From Spirodela intermedia (taxonomy: Eukaryota; Streptophyta; Magnoliopsida; Alismatales; Araceae), in the NCBI GenBank assembly GCA_902729315.2, contig LR746270.1:5148221-5212220 (forward strand): a stretch of 64,000 bases of DNA, given 5' to 3'. The first letter of the stretch is position 1, and every line of letters begins with the position of its first letter. Shown in pieces: positions 11,659-24,374 of the stretch. A program made the position numbers and the translations under genes. A model generated the notes under the pieces. The model had not been told where the DNA came from and ran no database searches. It saw only the letters and a list, made by a program, of their open reading frames with translations.

Positions 11659-12824
11659 CTACAACGCCCGCATCTCCAGGTTCTCGTGCTGGCCCTCGTT
11701 GGAGCTCTTATCGGTGGCGGCGGAAGGCTCGTCGGTGCCGCCGCTGGTCATCTCCTGGACGGCAGGAGGGTTGATGACGGTCATGGGCATGATCATGTCG
11801 TCGGAGAGCCGGCCGCGCATCTCCCGGTGCTCCTGGCAGATGGCGCACCAGTGCAAGCAGCAGTGGACCATGCACGGGTCGCACGGCGAGTTCTGCAGGG
11901 CACGGGGTGAAAGGCGGCGCACAGTCAGCAGAGGAGGGAAAGTCAACCATGCAGGGGGGGGGGGGGAGCATATCAGAGTTTTGTAGAGATCTCTCCAAAA
12001 GTCAAAGTCATCAATATTATATGGGTAATTTATATTCCAATTTCTGTCTGTATGTATGTATATATCTACCTATATCCTGTCTCATGGAATTGGCGAAGTC
12101 AACTCGGCAGAGTCAAAACGTGGACGGATTTAGAAAAGATAATTCCAGACTTCGGGACTCCAGTCCCAAGTAGAATGTAATCAGACCTTATGTTCTACTA
12201 TATTCGCATGGCAAGAAACACGGATGAATCTGAAGAAATAATCCAAAAAAATGTATCAGATAAGCAGGAAGCATTCATGTCAGACACAGTAACCTGTAAT
12301 ATATATATATCTCAATCTATCTATGTATATGCATTAGGGGATGGTGAAGAGAATTAATGGCGGAGACTACCTTGAGATGGTACTTCTTCTGCAGGGACTG
12401 CCGAAACAGTCCGGTGTAGATGCCGCACATCCACCAAGTGAACAACAGGCCTTCGCCAATGAGAAACGACGTGCCGGGGTCGATGCCGTGTATCAGGGCC
12501 GTGACGGCGGCGAGGGCCATGCCGCCTTCAACAAAGATGGCGTGGCACACGCACGGCCCGGTCCAAGGGACGTCTTCCTTCATCCTCTCCACGTTCCGCC
12601 CAAAGAGCACGCACGGGCAGAATAGCCCGGTCCAACCTATCGGGAAGAAACAATTGGGCTTTAATGTGGGAAGGAAAAGAAAAAGAAAAAATATCAACGT
12701 CAATGCGCATATACAACCAGATCGAGTGAGCATCGAGAATGTTTCAATGGTTTGTCTGAATCTGAAAGCAAACAAGATGGCCCTTCCTGACTTGGAAACA
12801 GGAATCCAGACGAACAAGGAGATA

Positions 12825-12884
<60 letters not shown>

Positions 12885-14875
12885 GTAGATATAAGTGGGT
12901 GGGTGCTCCTGCAACTTGGCACAAGAATCGTAGATGCTGTTCCTCAGGCATGTAACATGAATGAGGAAATAAGGTTACGTGATGACATGTTAAGGTTCAA
13001 TAATCAGCTGTACTGTTCAAAAATCGTTGATAAAAATACACACCATGTATCTCGATCAAGGACTGGAAGTCTGTTTGAACAGCAGAGTTTTCTTTCTTAT
13101 TCTACTTTAAGTCCAGATTTTTCACCACAATATTCTGGGCATGCACAATTTTTAGCCTATGATAGAATTGCTGGTGTATCTCAGCTCTTCCTCAAAAACA
13201 AAAAACCATTGGGATCACAGAAACATTGGCTCACATGAGAAGAATTTGTTTCCTAGTGACTAAACTTCCGCTGGCTCACCAATCATAGCTGAGATGAAGT
13301 CCAAAACAACCTAATCATTGTCTCCTTTCTTTCCATCCGGTTCTTCCCTTATTCATGTTTTCCTTTCTCCTAAACTTGACCAGGCACGAGAGTCTGCTCT
13401 ATCTTTGTTGTTTTTGACTTAAGGATGCATATATTGACCCAGAACAGGGAGCTAGCCCGATTGAAACGTCTTTATACCATAGACCAACAGATCGTGAGGC
13501 AAATATCATAGCGTGATATGATTTGGCAGCCAGATTAAGCTCCCGAATATCAGCTTTCCAGTCTAAAAATTTCAATTCCGGAAACATCAATGTCCTACTT
13601 CACAAGTCCAGTTTCCTCCCTACTCTATGCCTCTGAAGCCATTAATTAGATATAAAATTTCGTAGTCCAAATCATGGATAGTGATGAAAATCAATCAGAC
13701 CTCAATGATATCGACGAAAAAATCGGAAATTAGTGACAATCATGAAATAAGACCTCAAGTTGATCAGTGACCTTGAAGCGTCACAGAAAATGGATAGCTA
13801 ATGAATGGCTGCAAACGAAATTGAAGCCTAAGTGGGGCTTGTGCGTGACCAAATCATGTGCCCGAAAATAATATCCGGAAAGGATAAGATTATTCCCCCG
13901 GATTATATTATTTTGATCTTATTAGAGATGAAGTGTGCAAAATAAAAGTTCTGCGTATAAATAAAACATGGTTGCTAGCACTGAAAGCTTTCTTCTGTGC
14001 AAAAGGGGAATGGATTTGTCAATTCTTTCTGGTGTAGGGGGAAATGGGGACAGGGAAGACAGAGAGAGAGAGAATGTATGGATCATTGGTTGAATCACAT
14101 GGAATCAATTTTACATGCAACGAACCGTATCAAATGTGCACGGACACTAACACACGGAGAATCAGACCCAATCAAAATCATTTATAAGGTTCTCTGCATG
14201 TATATTTTAACCCATCAAGATAGTTTTTCTTCTAACAGAGATTCTGGTCACTTGTTCCGATGCCAAAAGACTCTTTTAAGACTAATTATAAGCAAGCTTT
14301 ACTACTCTTCCAACGAATTGTTTTTATCAGATGAAGATCTGACGGTCACCGCAATTAGTCGGCACTTACAACTATCAGTGTCTTCAGCACAGCCGAAAAT
14401 CCCGCTAGTCCACGGCTCATCAGCTGGAGGCGAGTAGCTTTCCGGAAGGGGCTGTCCACACTCGTTGCATTTGTGAACGGCCAACTGTCCAAGAAAACAA
14501 TCGCGGTCGCAGCCTCAGTGATAAGCTAAGAAATGCTTACCAAAAAATGCTAGCGAAAGTGCAACAAATCTGGCGGATACAAATCTCAGCTGACACCCTG
14601 GAGAAAAAAAGTCACGTCGATGATCCAATAACAGTGAAATCGCGAGCACATGGGAATCGGTGTTGCGAGAAGACGAGAGCAAAAACAAATCCACGAAACA
14701 CAGAAATCCAGCCGTAGACAAACGACGAGGAGATCAAGGTTCCAAGAAAGAGAAATCCGGCAACCTGAGGGACCTCCACAGGCTGGTTCAGCTCCCCAGG
14801 GCGAATCTCCTCCGCCGGGGCATCATGATCCTTGGTCAGCTTCACGTACCGCGAGGTCACCGTGTCTTCCGCCAT
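11659..14875 (-). CDS. PLAC8-family cysteine-rich membrane protein (4 exons, 241 aa)
   Basis: Plant PLAC8-domain protein. Relatives include FW2.2/CNR and PCR proteins linked to organ size and metal or calcium transport at the plasma membrane, but this subgroup (HKCNECGQ-LPESY type) has no firmly established role. Exons: 14875-14765, 14484-14370, 12636-12371, 11892-11659. Exon 2 ends at a strong GTAAGT donor that splits Cys76. The domain begins GIFGCAEDTDSC and contains LFCPCVLFGRN (CPC motif, about 82-84). Hydrophobic stretches are GGMALAAVTALIHGI and FLIGEGLLFTWWMCGIYTGL, and the Cys-rich end is NSPCDPCMVHCCLHWCAICQ followed by EHREM. An acidic, low-complexity tail of about 50 residues ends MRAL. 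The start at 14875 is the first ATG giving MAEDTVTSRYVKL. Intron 2 is 1.7 kb (12637-14369), AT-rich near its start, with a long GA tract at 12826-12882 and no recognisable insert. Confidence 0.9.
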
Positions 14876-15175
14876 ATCTACCTCCCCCACACAAAAGCAG
14901 CTGATCCCCTAGTCCAGATCTCCTCCCTCGCCCCCCCAGTCCACAGGGAAAATCCGCTCACTCGAGAGAGATCTTATGATCTACAGAACTTCTCCCATAG
15001 ATCTGGAACAAATTCCACAGCAGATCTACGAGGGATGCCAACGGGGGACGGCTCCCCGCGGGCAGTCGCAGAAGAAAGAGGGGCAATCGAGAGAGTTTCC
15101 GCGTAGTCCGCGACGGGCCAACGTACCCGGACGACACTTCAATGCTTCTGCCTTGTAACCTTCCTCCTTGACACG

Positions 15176-15400
15176 GAGATGAGAGAGAGACAGAAATAGA
15201 GAGAGAGAAAAAAGATATATATATATAGCGAGAGAGAGAGAGAGAGGAAAACTCCCCCCGTCTTATCACGCACGGATCGTCAACGAACGGGCCAGGCCGG
15301 GCCCGTCCTCCCAATCATACAAGCCCATACTCGGCCCGTAGGAAAAGCCCGGCCTTGAAGCCCGTACGAGGAGAGAGAGAGAGAGAGAGAGAGAGAGGTT
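15176..15400. promoter_or_regulatory. Upstream region of the PLAC8 gene: GA tracts and GGGCC/GCCCA motifs
   Basis: GA-rich runs (15176-15245 and 15370-15400) flank a stretch (about 15287-15360) with repeated GGGCC, AGCCCA and GGCCCG motifs resembling site II/TCP-binding elements. It lies about 0.3-0.5 kb upstream of the PLAC8 start codon on the minus strand. The function is inferred from motif content only. Confidence 0.4.
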
Positions 15401-16043
15401 GTACCGGCAATAGAGACACCTGATTGCAGTTGACGTTTATAAAATTTATATAAATCTGATGACCAAAAAAATTATGTACATTGAATAAAAATGAAAGCTT
15501 TTGAGCTAAAAATTTACAAGGAACGAAGCAAAAACCTTGGGGGCATTGAATTATTACATCTTTTCATCTACAAAAAACTGGATGAGAACGACCAATAAAT
15601 CCTCAAAAATTAAAAATACTCCATAAATCTAAAAAAAGGCTGAAAATAATTTAGACGCCCCTAAAAATAGGATTATTTTAAAAATTAAATTCAAAAATCC
15701 TTAAAATAGGATAATTAAAAATAATAATAAGGCTTTTTTCAGAACGGCTGACCGCTTTTCTTATTCCATATTAGTATGTAAGCTCGGATCATTCAAATGG
15801 ATGTCACATGATTTTTTTCTTGATTCGGGGAGAAAGAAAAGCCAATAAACGCCACATTAAACGTGATAACGTAGAGCCTCAACCATAGGAATTACATTAA
15901 ATGAGACCAATAAATAGGCCTCATCAAGTCTTCTCCCACCACCTTGCCTTCCATACGACGCGGATTCGTCCTGGGCCCAAGAAGAGTTGAAAAATTGATC
16001 TTATGCCACCATATACATATCTGTATATATATATATATATATA

Positions 16044-16111
<68 letters not shown>

Positions 16112-17914
16112 CTTAGCCCACCGCCCGTTAATGCAAATTATTGATGTAATATTGATTAAAAAATTAAAGTGGATCAAACAGAGGCTGGAGCTAATTATTT
16201 CTACAGAATATGAAGAAGAAAACTAATTAAGAATCAGAGAAATTCCCATTATTTTATCTCAACTTTTCTAATAAAAACACTTAATATCTGGCCCTGCTTC
16301 TGTTTCCCAAAGTCACCAGAGAGAAGATCCATGCCCAGATCACAAGATCTGTTGACTGTCTAGCGATTTCTACATCAACAAAATCCATCTACTTGAATCA
16401 CTTTCATTCCATCAGTTGTCTGTAATAGAAAAAACTTATATTTTTCAGATCTGATGAAAAATCTCGGGTTCCCATGGAAGTCATTTATATCGCCAAAGAT
16501 TACTGAAGCCAGCAGGACCAGGGGTTTGATCAGTTCTAGCTTCCCAGTCTCTTTCTTGTGCTTGATAGATTCTGCATCAATTCACAGGGTTCATCTAAAA
16601 ACAGAAACCCCTTTGATGAACAGGTCAGTGGCTTGTGCAATTTTTTTTCCTAGAATGCCTACGAGATGAGCAAGATCATTGAACATGAACCAAAGTACAT
16701 GATAATCTGCACAGAATGAACCAACAGAAATAAATTAAATCCATATGACCCATGATCCTAAAACTGATGATTTCTGAGATAACGTTGAAATTAATCTTAT
16801 TTTTAAAAAAAAGAAAGATCCTGGAAGAGTTGGAGATCCATGATATGACGTCAGTGGCTTCTCGTTAGGTGTTAAGTCACAGTCCAACGCCAATCCTAAG
16901 TATGTCACTTAAACAGCGTAAAACATAAAATAAACAGCCTCCTCCAAATGAAATATCGGGCACAGGAATTTATTTCCCCCGTAATCCCATCATGGAAGAG
17001 CATGTTAGTGAATGGGAAGCAGATGATGACTCTCATGATCTCCATTACTAAGCAATCTAATGGGAGGATTGAGCATTTGTAGCACATCAATATATCATAG
17101 GCAAAATCCAAAACCAGCCTGGGAGGGAATTTCAGCCACTCGGCCATTCAAAGGTGTGTTGCTTATTTTAGGAAGAAACATAGGAAACTGATAAGAGATT
17201 CACATTATGTTCTGATGAAAATAATGGGTAATGGGCTACACAGTAACTGGGGCAGCCACTCATTTGAAAGTTTCCAGTGACAGTAGAAAAAGGGATTCAA
17301 TTAAAAAAGGAATCCAGGATCATAAAGGAAATATCAAAGTTGACTAAAACCATCATGGATGGGTCCCAACCAGAGCGAAAGATCCGGACCCTAAAGGGAC
17401 GAACTGAAAATAATATGACAATGATAGTCCAGGCTCCGGATTTGGTCAACCATTTGGGCGATGTAGAGCATAATCTCAAAAGGAACCTTTTAGAATTAAT
17501 CCGCAGAGACCAAAAGAAAGATCAGATGAACTGCTGAAAAGCAGTTATTTTCAAGTGTTTTGCTACAATCTAGAGCAATTTTCTTGAGAAAATAGAGCGA
17601 GGGAGGAGGGAGGAAGCGGAATCATGAAGCAATTTCCCGGCAACTCCTCTATATCTGCATATGAAAACCAAAAATTATGAACGGCTTCAAACCCCCTCTG
17701 CTTCGTTCTCCGGTCAAATACTGCAGAAACCTCACACAATTAACGGCAGAGGAGGCTTGACGATGCAGATAAAAGGTTGTCCCGCTCCCTCTAGATCACT
17801 GCTCTGTTCCTGGATAAGATGAACAAGGACCAGAATAGGAGATCAGGAACAATGTCACAAGTCCGAGGCGACGGAAATCTCCCTTTACGTGAAAATAAAG
17901 GGAGAGGAAATCAC
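15401..17914. other. Intergenic, AT-rich; no gene recognised
   Basis: No convincing coding exon on either strand. It contains the TA/GA microsatellite near 16.05 kb. The part next to 17914 must include the 3' UTR of the small membrane-protein gene, whose extent is unknown. The open frames here (for example 17277-17537 plus, 16905-17147 minus) show no family signature. Confidence 0.4.
16022..16109. repeat. (TA)n-(GA)n microsatellite
   Basis: About 24 bp of TA dinucleotides followed directly by about 60 bp of GA dinucleotides, the same compound type as at 2868 and 48210. Confidence 0.95.
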
Positions 17915-18058
17915 CTACGTCTGCTTGGAGAAATAAGAACTCGACGAAGGGGACCGCTTGTTGCGAAACATCATGTAGCCGAGTGGGAGCACCACCCCCA
18001 CCACCATAATCACAGCTCCGACGAGGTACCTCAGGAGACCCGGCGGCTCCACCTCCAT
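17915..18058 (-). CDS. Small single-span membrane protein, 47 aa
   Basis: Starts MEVEPPGLLR, followed by one hydrophobic segment (YLVGAVIMVVGVVLPLGYMM, about residues 11-30), a basic FRNKR stop-transfer motif and a Ser-rich end SPSSSSYFSKQT. The layout predicts a short exposed N-terminus, one membrane helix and a positively charged tail. Very similar short proteins of unknown function are, from memory, present across flowering plants, so this is probably real despite its size. An in-frame ATG at 18097 would add 13 residues (MSPALPRLRLRRL); the shorter form looks like the family form. No introns are needed in the coding part. Function is unknown. Confidence 0.7.
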   Translation of the reverse strand: MEVEPPGLLRYLVGAVIMVVGVVLPLGYMMFRNKRSPSSSSYFSKQT

Positions 18059-18422
18059 TAGCCGCCGCAATCGGAGACGAGGAAGAGCAGGCGACAAGCG
18101 AGGTCAGACCCCACCGGTATTGTTCCACCGACCGGATCGGGCAGAAACCCGAAAGGAAACAAGGGATTTCTGAAGGGATCTAATCAAAAGACGAACATAC
18201 TCTACTCCACCTCCACCCTACTGCATCGGTCGTCGGATGGAAATAACTGTGGATCTGTCGAGAGGGGGGCGAGGCCCACGAGGCCTCTCCGGTGGTGGCA
18301 GTCAAAACTCACAAGAAGTGGACGACATCAGACTCGCCGGGCCTCCTGCTTCGCCGCTGCCTTCCCCCGGCGAGAATTACGCAGCGGATCTCCGGTGCCC
18401 CTGCATCGTCTTCCGCGGGATT

Positions 18423-18424
<2 letters not shown>

Positions 18425-18476
<52 letters not shown>

Positions 18477-18700
18477 TAGCTATGAATGAAAGGTTGTTGG
18501 TCCATATGGGCTTTCAGGGTTGGGCTTGAAGAGAAATCACATTTCCAAGCTTCATTTTGGGCTCAGACAGGCCCAAATCAAATTGACAACGGAGAGGTCG
18601 CAACCACAAGTAGAAAGAACCGACGGCCAAGGAGCCTCTTTGTTTGCAGGCCTTCATTGCCGGGTTGGGCCTGCTTTCGATTTCTTAATCATTTTATGAC
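18425..18700 (-). promoter_or_regulatory. Putative promoter of the small membrane-protein gene: (CT)n tract plus TGGGC motifs
   Basis: A pure CT run (about 18425-18472) is followed by five TGGGC/GCCCA motifs (ATGGGCTTTC, TTGGGCTTGA, TTGGGCTCAG, AGGCCCAAAT, TTGGGCCTGC) within about 170 bp. Clustered site II elements are common in plant housekeeping promoters. The position, 0.37-0.64 kb upstream of the minus-strand start codon, fits. Confidence 0.45.
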
Positions 18701-19502
18701 CCATGTCTTAAAAAATGGCCACGCAGCATAAACAGTCGTTTCTGAATTTCTTGGGCATCCAAATAATTCAATCTGACCCATATGAATACCATTCTCATTC
18801 ATTATTATTATTATTATTACTATTACTATGCAGTGGTGGACATTAGTTTCATAAAAGTTCTCCCATTCTTCTGAGATCATTCAAAATAATTCTCAGTGTC
18901 TCTCCAAGAGTATCAGATCTATTTGCATGGCCTGATCTTTTGACTTTTGGGTCAATGACCAATATCCATGAGATAAGAGTCTAATGGGGGGTGTAGATGG
19001 TTTTCCAATAGGGAATTTCATTATCCTATTCGGGTATATTACTTTTTTTACATTTTTTTAGTCATTCAAGTTTCGTCATTAATAACTATATTCTTTGAAT
19101 TTAATCTGGGCTCCAATGTTTGCATGCTACATCAGTTTTCTATTGATTTAATGATAATTTAATTAAATGTGTCCCTCCACTCAACTTCTTTGGCTTTCTA
19201 AAGACACCATAAGTTCATCTCACTTCCAAATTTTCTAGGCTTCCTAGAGCCCTTCTAGCTTCGCTCTATGTGAATCTAAGATTCCCCCCTCCTTGGCATT
19301 GTCCTGAGTTGAAACTATTTATTTCTTTCTCCTTGAAGATTGTAGGAATAGCTTGCATCATTGTGGTTCACTTTAATTGTTTTTAATAAAGTCTCAATCT
19401 TTTTCTCACATGTTATTTACCTCACAAAAATTTCACTATCATTAATATGATTTGAATCTTTATTGAAGCTAGTGCCATTTATTTCAGATTATTCAAATGC
19501 TT
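18701..19502. other. Intergenic AT-rich stretch before the retrotransposon block
   Basis: A short ATT repeat lies near 18797-18822. No gene or repeat family was recognised. Confidence 0.4.
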
Positions 19503-19694
19503 TGACAAAATCTCATAACACAACTAGATAGAAAAGAGAAGATTACTATTGTGAAGAGGGTGAAAACACACTAGTCATGCTCTATAGAGCAAACCTAGAG
19601 CTGAAGAGTCTCTAATTTCTCATTCATTCTTTGTGTGAGAGATTGCATTCTATAAGGCCTTAATTTTATATAAATATACTCCCATATCACATAT
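19503..19694 (-). repeat. Left (3') LTR remnant of the outer gypsy element
   Basis: Matches 41762-41905 for the first 140 bp or so, then diverges. A pyrimidine stretch (about 19698-19716) beside it reads on the minus strand as a purine tract, as expected next to a 3' LTR. The inner end is approximate. Confidence 0.55.
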
Positions 19695-19739
19695 GTTATC
19701 TCTTTCTTCTTTTTGTCTATTTGGCCCTTTATTCTGAAT

Positions 19740-19990
19740 TATGATTGTACTAGTTGATATTACAATGTGTCTACTATGATGTCTCTTTCTTAGAACTGAT
19801 CTAATTATTACTTTTTTTTCTGTTTGTATTCCATAACTTAATTGTGTTGAGTCATGACCAAACATCATTTTAAAGGTGGTGTCAGTAGAAGTAGAAAAAA
19901 TAATGTTATATCAATGTTCCACTCATGGTAGTCAAAAAATCTAATGTTTCTATTTATTGGAAAAGGAAAATAGTAGTGGTATGTCTTTAG
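19740..19990 (-). pseudogene. Integrase fragment of the outer gypsy element
   Basis: The minus strand reads STDTTFKMMFGHDSTQLSYG, recognisable as the gypsy integrase region that normally resembles 'TTPFxVVYGRxPPxLLSY'. It is a decayed fragment with no full domain. Confidence 0.6.
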
Positions 19991-21289
19991 ACACCGATTG
20001 ACTACTTCAATTTGTTAGTTCTTTTGGAGATGTTAAGTTCTGTTATGCTTTAATTGTGCTCACTATGATTCAAAAATCTATCACAAGAGAAAATTTAAAA
20101 TGCTTTACTATGGTTGGTTGTGATGAATTTTGAAATATTGCTAAGACAATCTCTAAAGTGAATATTTCAAGTATTACTTTAGTTTGTGTAGGAATGCTTG
20201 ACCAGTATGAAATGTGTATATTTACTCAATTAACCAACCATCACCATGATAAAATTATGACATTTTGATTAGAACTTTTTTTCAAAAAAGTTCATAAATA
20301 TGCCCTACTAAATATAATTTCAGATGATTATGATTAGAAGAGTCCTGCTAGTGATAATATTTTTAACTTTGTTTTGATCATAAATTCAGTACTCTACTAC
20401 ATGTTACTATATGTGTTACTTCATCTTGATCAAAGAGACATCTTAATTTACACACTTTAGGTTCTATAAAATCCTAAGTAACCATCCAATATGTTATTGT
20501 TGCACTCTCTTAATATTTTAAGGACTAAACTTCAGTAAGACATATCTATATGTTGTTATAAAATAAATGTCTTTTCTAAAATGAGTATTTAGGCCATGTC
20601 TCTTACCCCTACACTAATTCTTGTCTTATTCCTGCAAATTTTGAATCTGCTTTTAGTTCATAAGCTATTTTTTATTATCCAGCACATGAACATTATATAT
20701 AGTAGATACTTGGACTTATATGTTCTAAAGAGTTCTTGATATTGTGGTTAGACTTCTTGTTGTTTCAACATGAACATTAGATTATACTACTCAATTAATA
20801 TTATGATTTTTTGTCCAAAAAAATAGTGTTTCTATTTCTAAATTTTTAAAATAATTTTTCATTAATTAGTTTTTATGCATCATGTTTAGTTCTTTGTTAA
20901 TAGAAAACTTAAGTAGTAGGGCAACGTGTTGCATAAGAATGCCCTCAATCCCTACCTTAAGACATCTATCTCATCTCAAAGGGTTGTGAGAAATTTGATA
21001 AGAAAGTTATTACTATAATTGTTGTGACTATCTTAAGTTCATGAAAAAAAAAATTATCTCTTCATTCCATTGGAAGGAATCTTTATTAGGTTGTAAGCTT
21101 AATAGTCACAAGATTGCTTCATGGTTTGTGATGAACCCTTGATAGTACCCTATGAGATCTAAAAATTCATAAGGCTTCCTTAGATTGATCAAGATTAGTC
21201 ACTTGAGTATGACCTCTATTTTCTTCTACCTCCACTTGAATTGACAAACTTTAATCACCAAGATACTTAACAATGTTGCTTTGTTGTTG

Positions 21290-21800
21290 TACTAAGATGC
21301 ACTTCTTTGTATTAATTAGTAATTTATATTTTGATAATGTTACAAGTACCTAATTTAAGTGTTGGTCGTGTGTGAATTTGTCTTTATTATAAATCAAGAT
21401 TTTGTTGAAGAACATTAATTTAAATTTGTAAAGATATAGTCAAAATATTTGGTTTATTAATAATTGAAATGTAGTTGGGACAGTGGTAAACCCAAAGGAC
21501 ATCATCATAAATAATTTGTGCCTCTCATAGGTTATGAAAGTTATATTTGATATATCCTTAGCCCTCATTTGGATTTAGTGATACTTCCATTTTATGTCAA
21601 GTTTGGAGAATATTAGATATGCATAGGGTATATCTAGAAGTTCATTGATCACAAGGTGAGAAATTTGTTCAATATTATTTTTTGGTTGTCTTGTAGTTCA
21701 CACAAAATTGTCAACTTCTATTTTTTTTCTTAATTAATAACAATAGGCTAGCTTATGTGTTGGTCAATGGTTGGATAATCTTTACCTCACACATATCTCA
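21290..21800 (-). pseudogene. Reverse-transcriptase fragment of the outer gypsy element
   Basis: Across shifting minus-strand frames one can follow the gypsy RT order: a remnant of the KKDGSWRFCVDYR block (KKKNRS, FCVNYKTTKK), then KMEVSLNPNEG, DDVLWVYHCPNY in place of the FGLTNAP region, FNKILIYNKDKFTHDQHL matching DDILVYSKDxxxHxxHL, and INTKKC. Several stops and frameshifts make it non-functional. Confidence 0.7.
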
Positions 21801-22415
21801 CACTTTATTTCATTCTTGTAGAAGTGAGGATAATGATAGGGTCAAACATTAATAAGTTTAATATCAAGCTCTGAACAAATAGCATGATCAATGTCTCAAT
21901 ATGGGTCGATCCATGGATGGTTTAAAATATCAACAAATTTGCCTATGAGATGATGTACCATTATTATTAGGGGTGTTGTGATTCCAACCTCTATTTTTGG
22001 ATGTCTATGACAAAATTTTATAATTATTTCTTACATTGTTATATTTTTATAGTGAATGACTTCAAAGAGATATTCAATTTTCCCAAACTTAAGTTTTTTT
22101 AATATTATCAAAGTAGTTTCTATAATAAACCACATATTCAACTATTCTCAATTGTTCACCATAGTTCCTTCCATTTTCAATCATTTTATTATGAGGATCG
22201 TGTCAATGTTGTACAAGTGTAGAGGTAAGGTAGTCTTTGAGTATTATACTTTCTTACATTTTCATGATGAGTCTTTTAAAAATGTATTTATTTTCATAAT
22301 TAAGTCATTTAGCATCACCACTCCATAGTTATTATTCCCAAAGGTATTTGTAGTAAAAGTATTATTTAAAAGTTGAGTCATCTTTTGATACATTTACATT
22401 AAACATTATGGTTGC

Positions 22416-24162
22416 TGATAAGTCTTCATTATTATGAGTTAATAATTAATAAATAATATAGTTTTAGTCTTAACTCATGATAAATAGACTTATAGTTGTG
22501 TTAAAGTGTGAAAAGTGGTTTTTAGTTGATTAACGTGAATTTTTGGGTAATTATGTGATTTTATACAAATTTATATAATTTTTACAGTCTTACTTTTGAG
22601 ATAAATGAAAAAAAAGAAATAAAAATAAAAATATAGCAAAATGAGGGAGACCCGCCGGCCAACCGGACCTACAAGCAGGTCGGAAGCACAGTCAGAGAAG
22701 AGCTGCGAGCAAGGCTCGAGTGGCTAGGACTGATAGGGGCATGTGTGCACCACTCCCTTTCCACATCACCGGTGGCTAGTCGGCTGTGGAGCAAGGAGTG
22801 GTCGCACACTCGGGAGAAAGGAACTTGATTGCAAATGTAATATTACTATATATTCACCCGAAACTTCAGCGCACAAGTGATGTGAGACTAAACTCGTGTC
22901 ACACCTTCCCTAGAAGGCTTCGATGATTTTAATTCCTACAATACCCCTTATTTATAATAGAGATATACCATGATGATGTCATTTTATAAGGGCATTAAAG
23001 TACTTATGTTAATGTCTCTCATGCAAGCAGGCAACTAGCGTGGGTTCAAATCCTCCCAGAATTAAAACTCATATTTTTTATCTGATTATCGCAACTTTCC
23101 TATAGATCGCCGGTGAAGGATTAAGCTGCCAGAATCATTGGATCATCAGCGAAAATATCGTCAACGTGATTCGTGGAGCATTGTTATTAAAATTGCCGAA
23201 TGATTCGTGATAAAAGGATTGCGAATCCATCGAGTAAAGGATATCTGATTGATCGATGAACAAGCTATTGTCAGGAAGAGGACGATCCACCGAGAGACGA
23301 GTTGCCACCTCTTGAGAGCGTACCGGATGCGATGAAGAGCCTTTTCTTGCTGCGCGGACTTGAGGATGAAGCTCTCTGACATGCGCCCCACCTCCATCCA
23401 ACTCTTCTCCATCGAGTGACAACCGCCGGAGAGCCGCAAAGTCGCTATTTTTCCGCTCTGTCAGGTGACAGCTACTGGAGACGATTTGACAACCCATTTC
23501 ATTGATCTCTAGACTTCGCAACGAGATCTAGAGATTGCCCACATCATCCTTGTCCAAGGAAAGTCTTCAAAGTTGTGGACACTACATGACGATCCTCTTG
23601 AATGCTCAAGATTTCGGTGCATCGCCGACGCATTGGCGCTACGACGCCGGAACTCTATTTTCCTACTTTCAACTTACTTTTCACTTCATTTAGTGATAAT
23701 TTGTGTAGTTTAAATTTAACAAGATATACTTCATTCAATCACGATTCTTTCGGCTTTTACAGATCTTGATTTGATCAATTAAATTGTCTATAATCGCTTA
23801 CATAAGAATCGTCAGGTGGAACTCTATTTTCGTCCGATTTGCGTTCGCTGGGCATTGATGTCATCCTGACATCCGCACCCTTATTTTCCTTTTTCGTGAA
23901 TTTTAAATATATTTTATTTTCATTTTCTAGTATAAAATTCAGAGAAAATAGTATTCTTTGAGAAATATTTTGAATAATTACCTGATATTATATTACATCT
24001 TTGTGATCGACTTGGAAAATTACTATTATTTTGGGAAGTTTTATTAAATTATAATTGATATACTTTTTCAGAAATACTTCTAAATATCTGAAAATTCGTA
24101 TTTTTTTAGTTTTATAAATTTTAAATTTACGTGATTTACTATACAACGACTAAGTCATGTCA
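22416..24162 (+). repeat. 5' LTR of the gag-only element (1747 bp)
   Basis: Bounded by TG...CA, with GTTGC before it and the PBS 5 bp after it. Aligned by eye with the copies at 28534, 30164, 31994 (inverted) and 38211. The shared landmark is TCGCCGGTGAAGGATTAAG, and the GTGGGTTCAAATCC stretch lies near 23040. Confidence 0.9.
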
Positions 24163-24167
24163 AATTT

Positions 24168-24185
24168 TGGCGCTGTTGCCGGGGA
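24168..24185 (+). other. Primer-binding site (tRNA-Asp type)
   Basis: TGGCGCTGTTGCCGGGGA differs by one base from the TGGCGCCGTTGCCGGGGA used by Athila/Tat-type plant gypsy elements, and lies 5 bp after the LTR end. Confidence 0.88.
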
Positions 24186-24374
24186 TGTATTGCATAATAT
24201 TTAGTATTTTTCTATTTTTCTCTTAGAGTACAAAAAAAAAACTCTTATTTTATTTTCTTCTTGTCGAATTTATTTTTTTATAAAAAAGGAATGAAGAGAA
24301 GTAAGGCAAGGAACGGAGCATAGTGAAGGAGGGTAACAATTACTAAACTTTTTCCTTAAATTTATTGATTTTTT

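Noticed and set aside
23027-23060. A tRNA gene inside the LTR
   Set aside because: Only a T-arm-like motif is present; no acceptor stem, D-arm or anticodon arm could be found.
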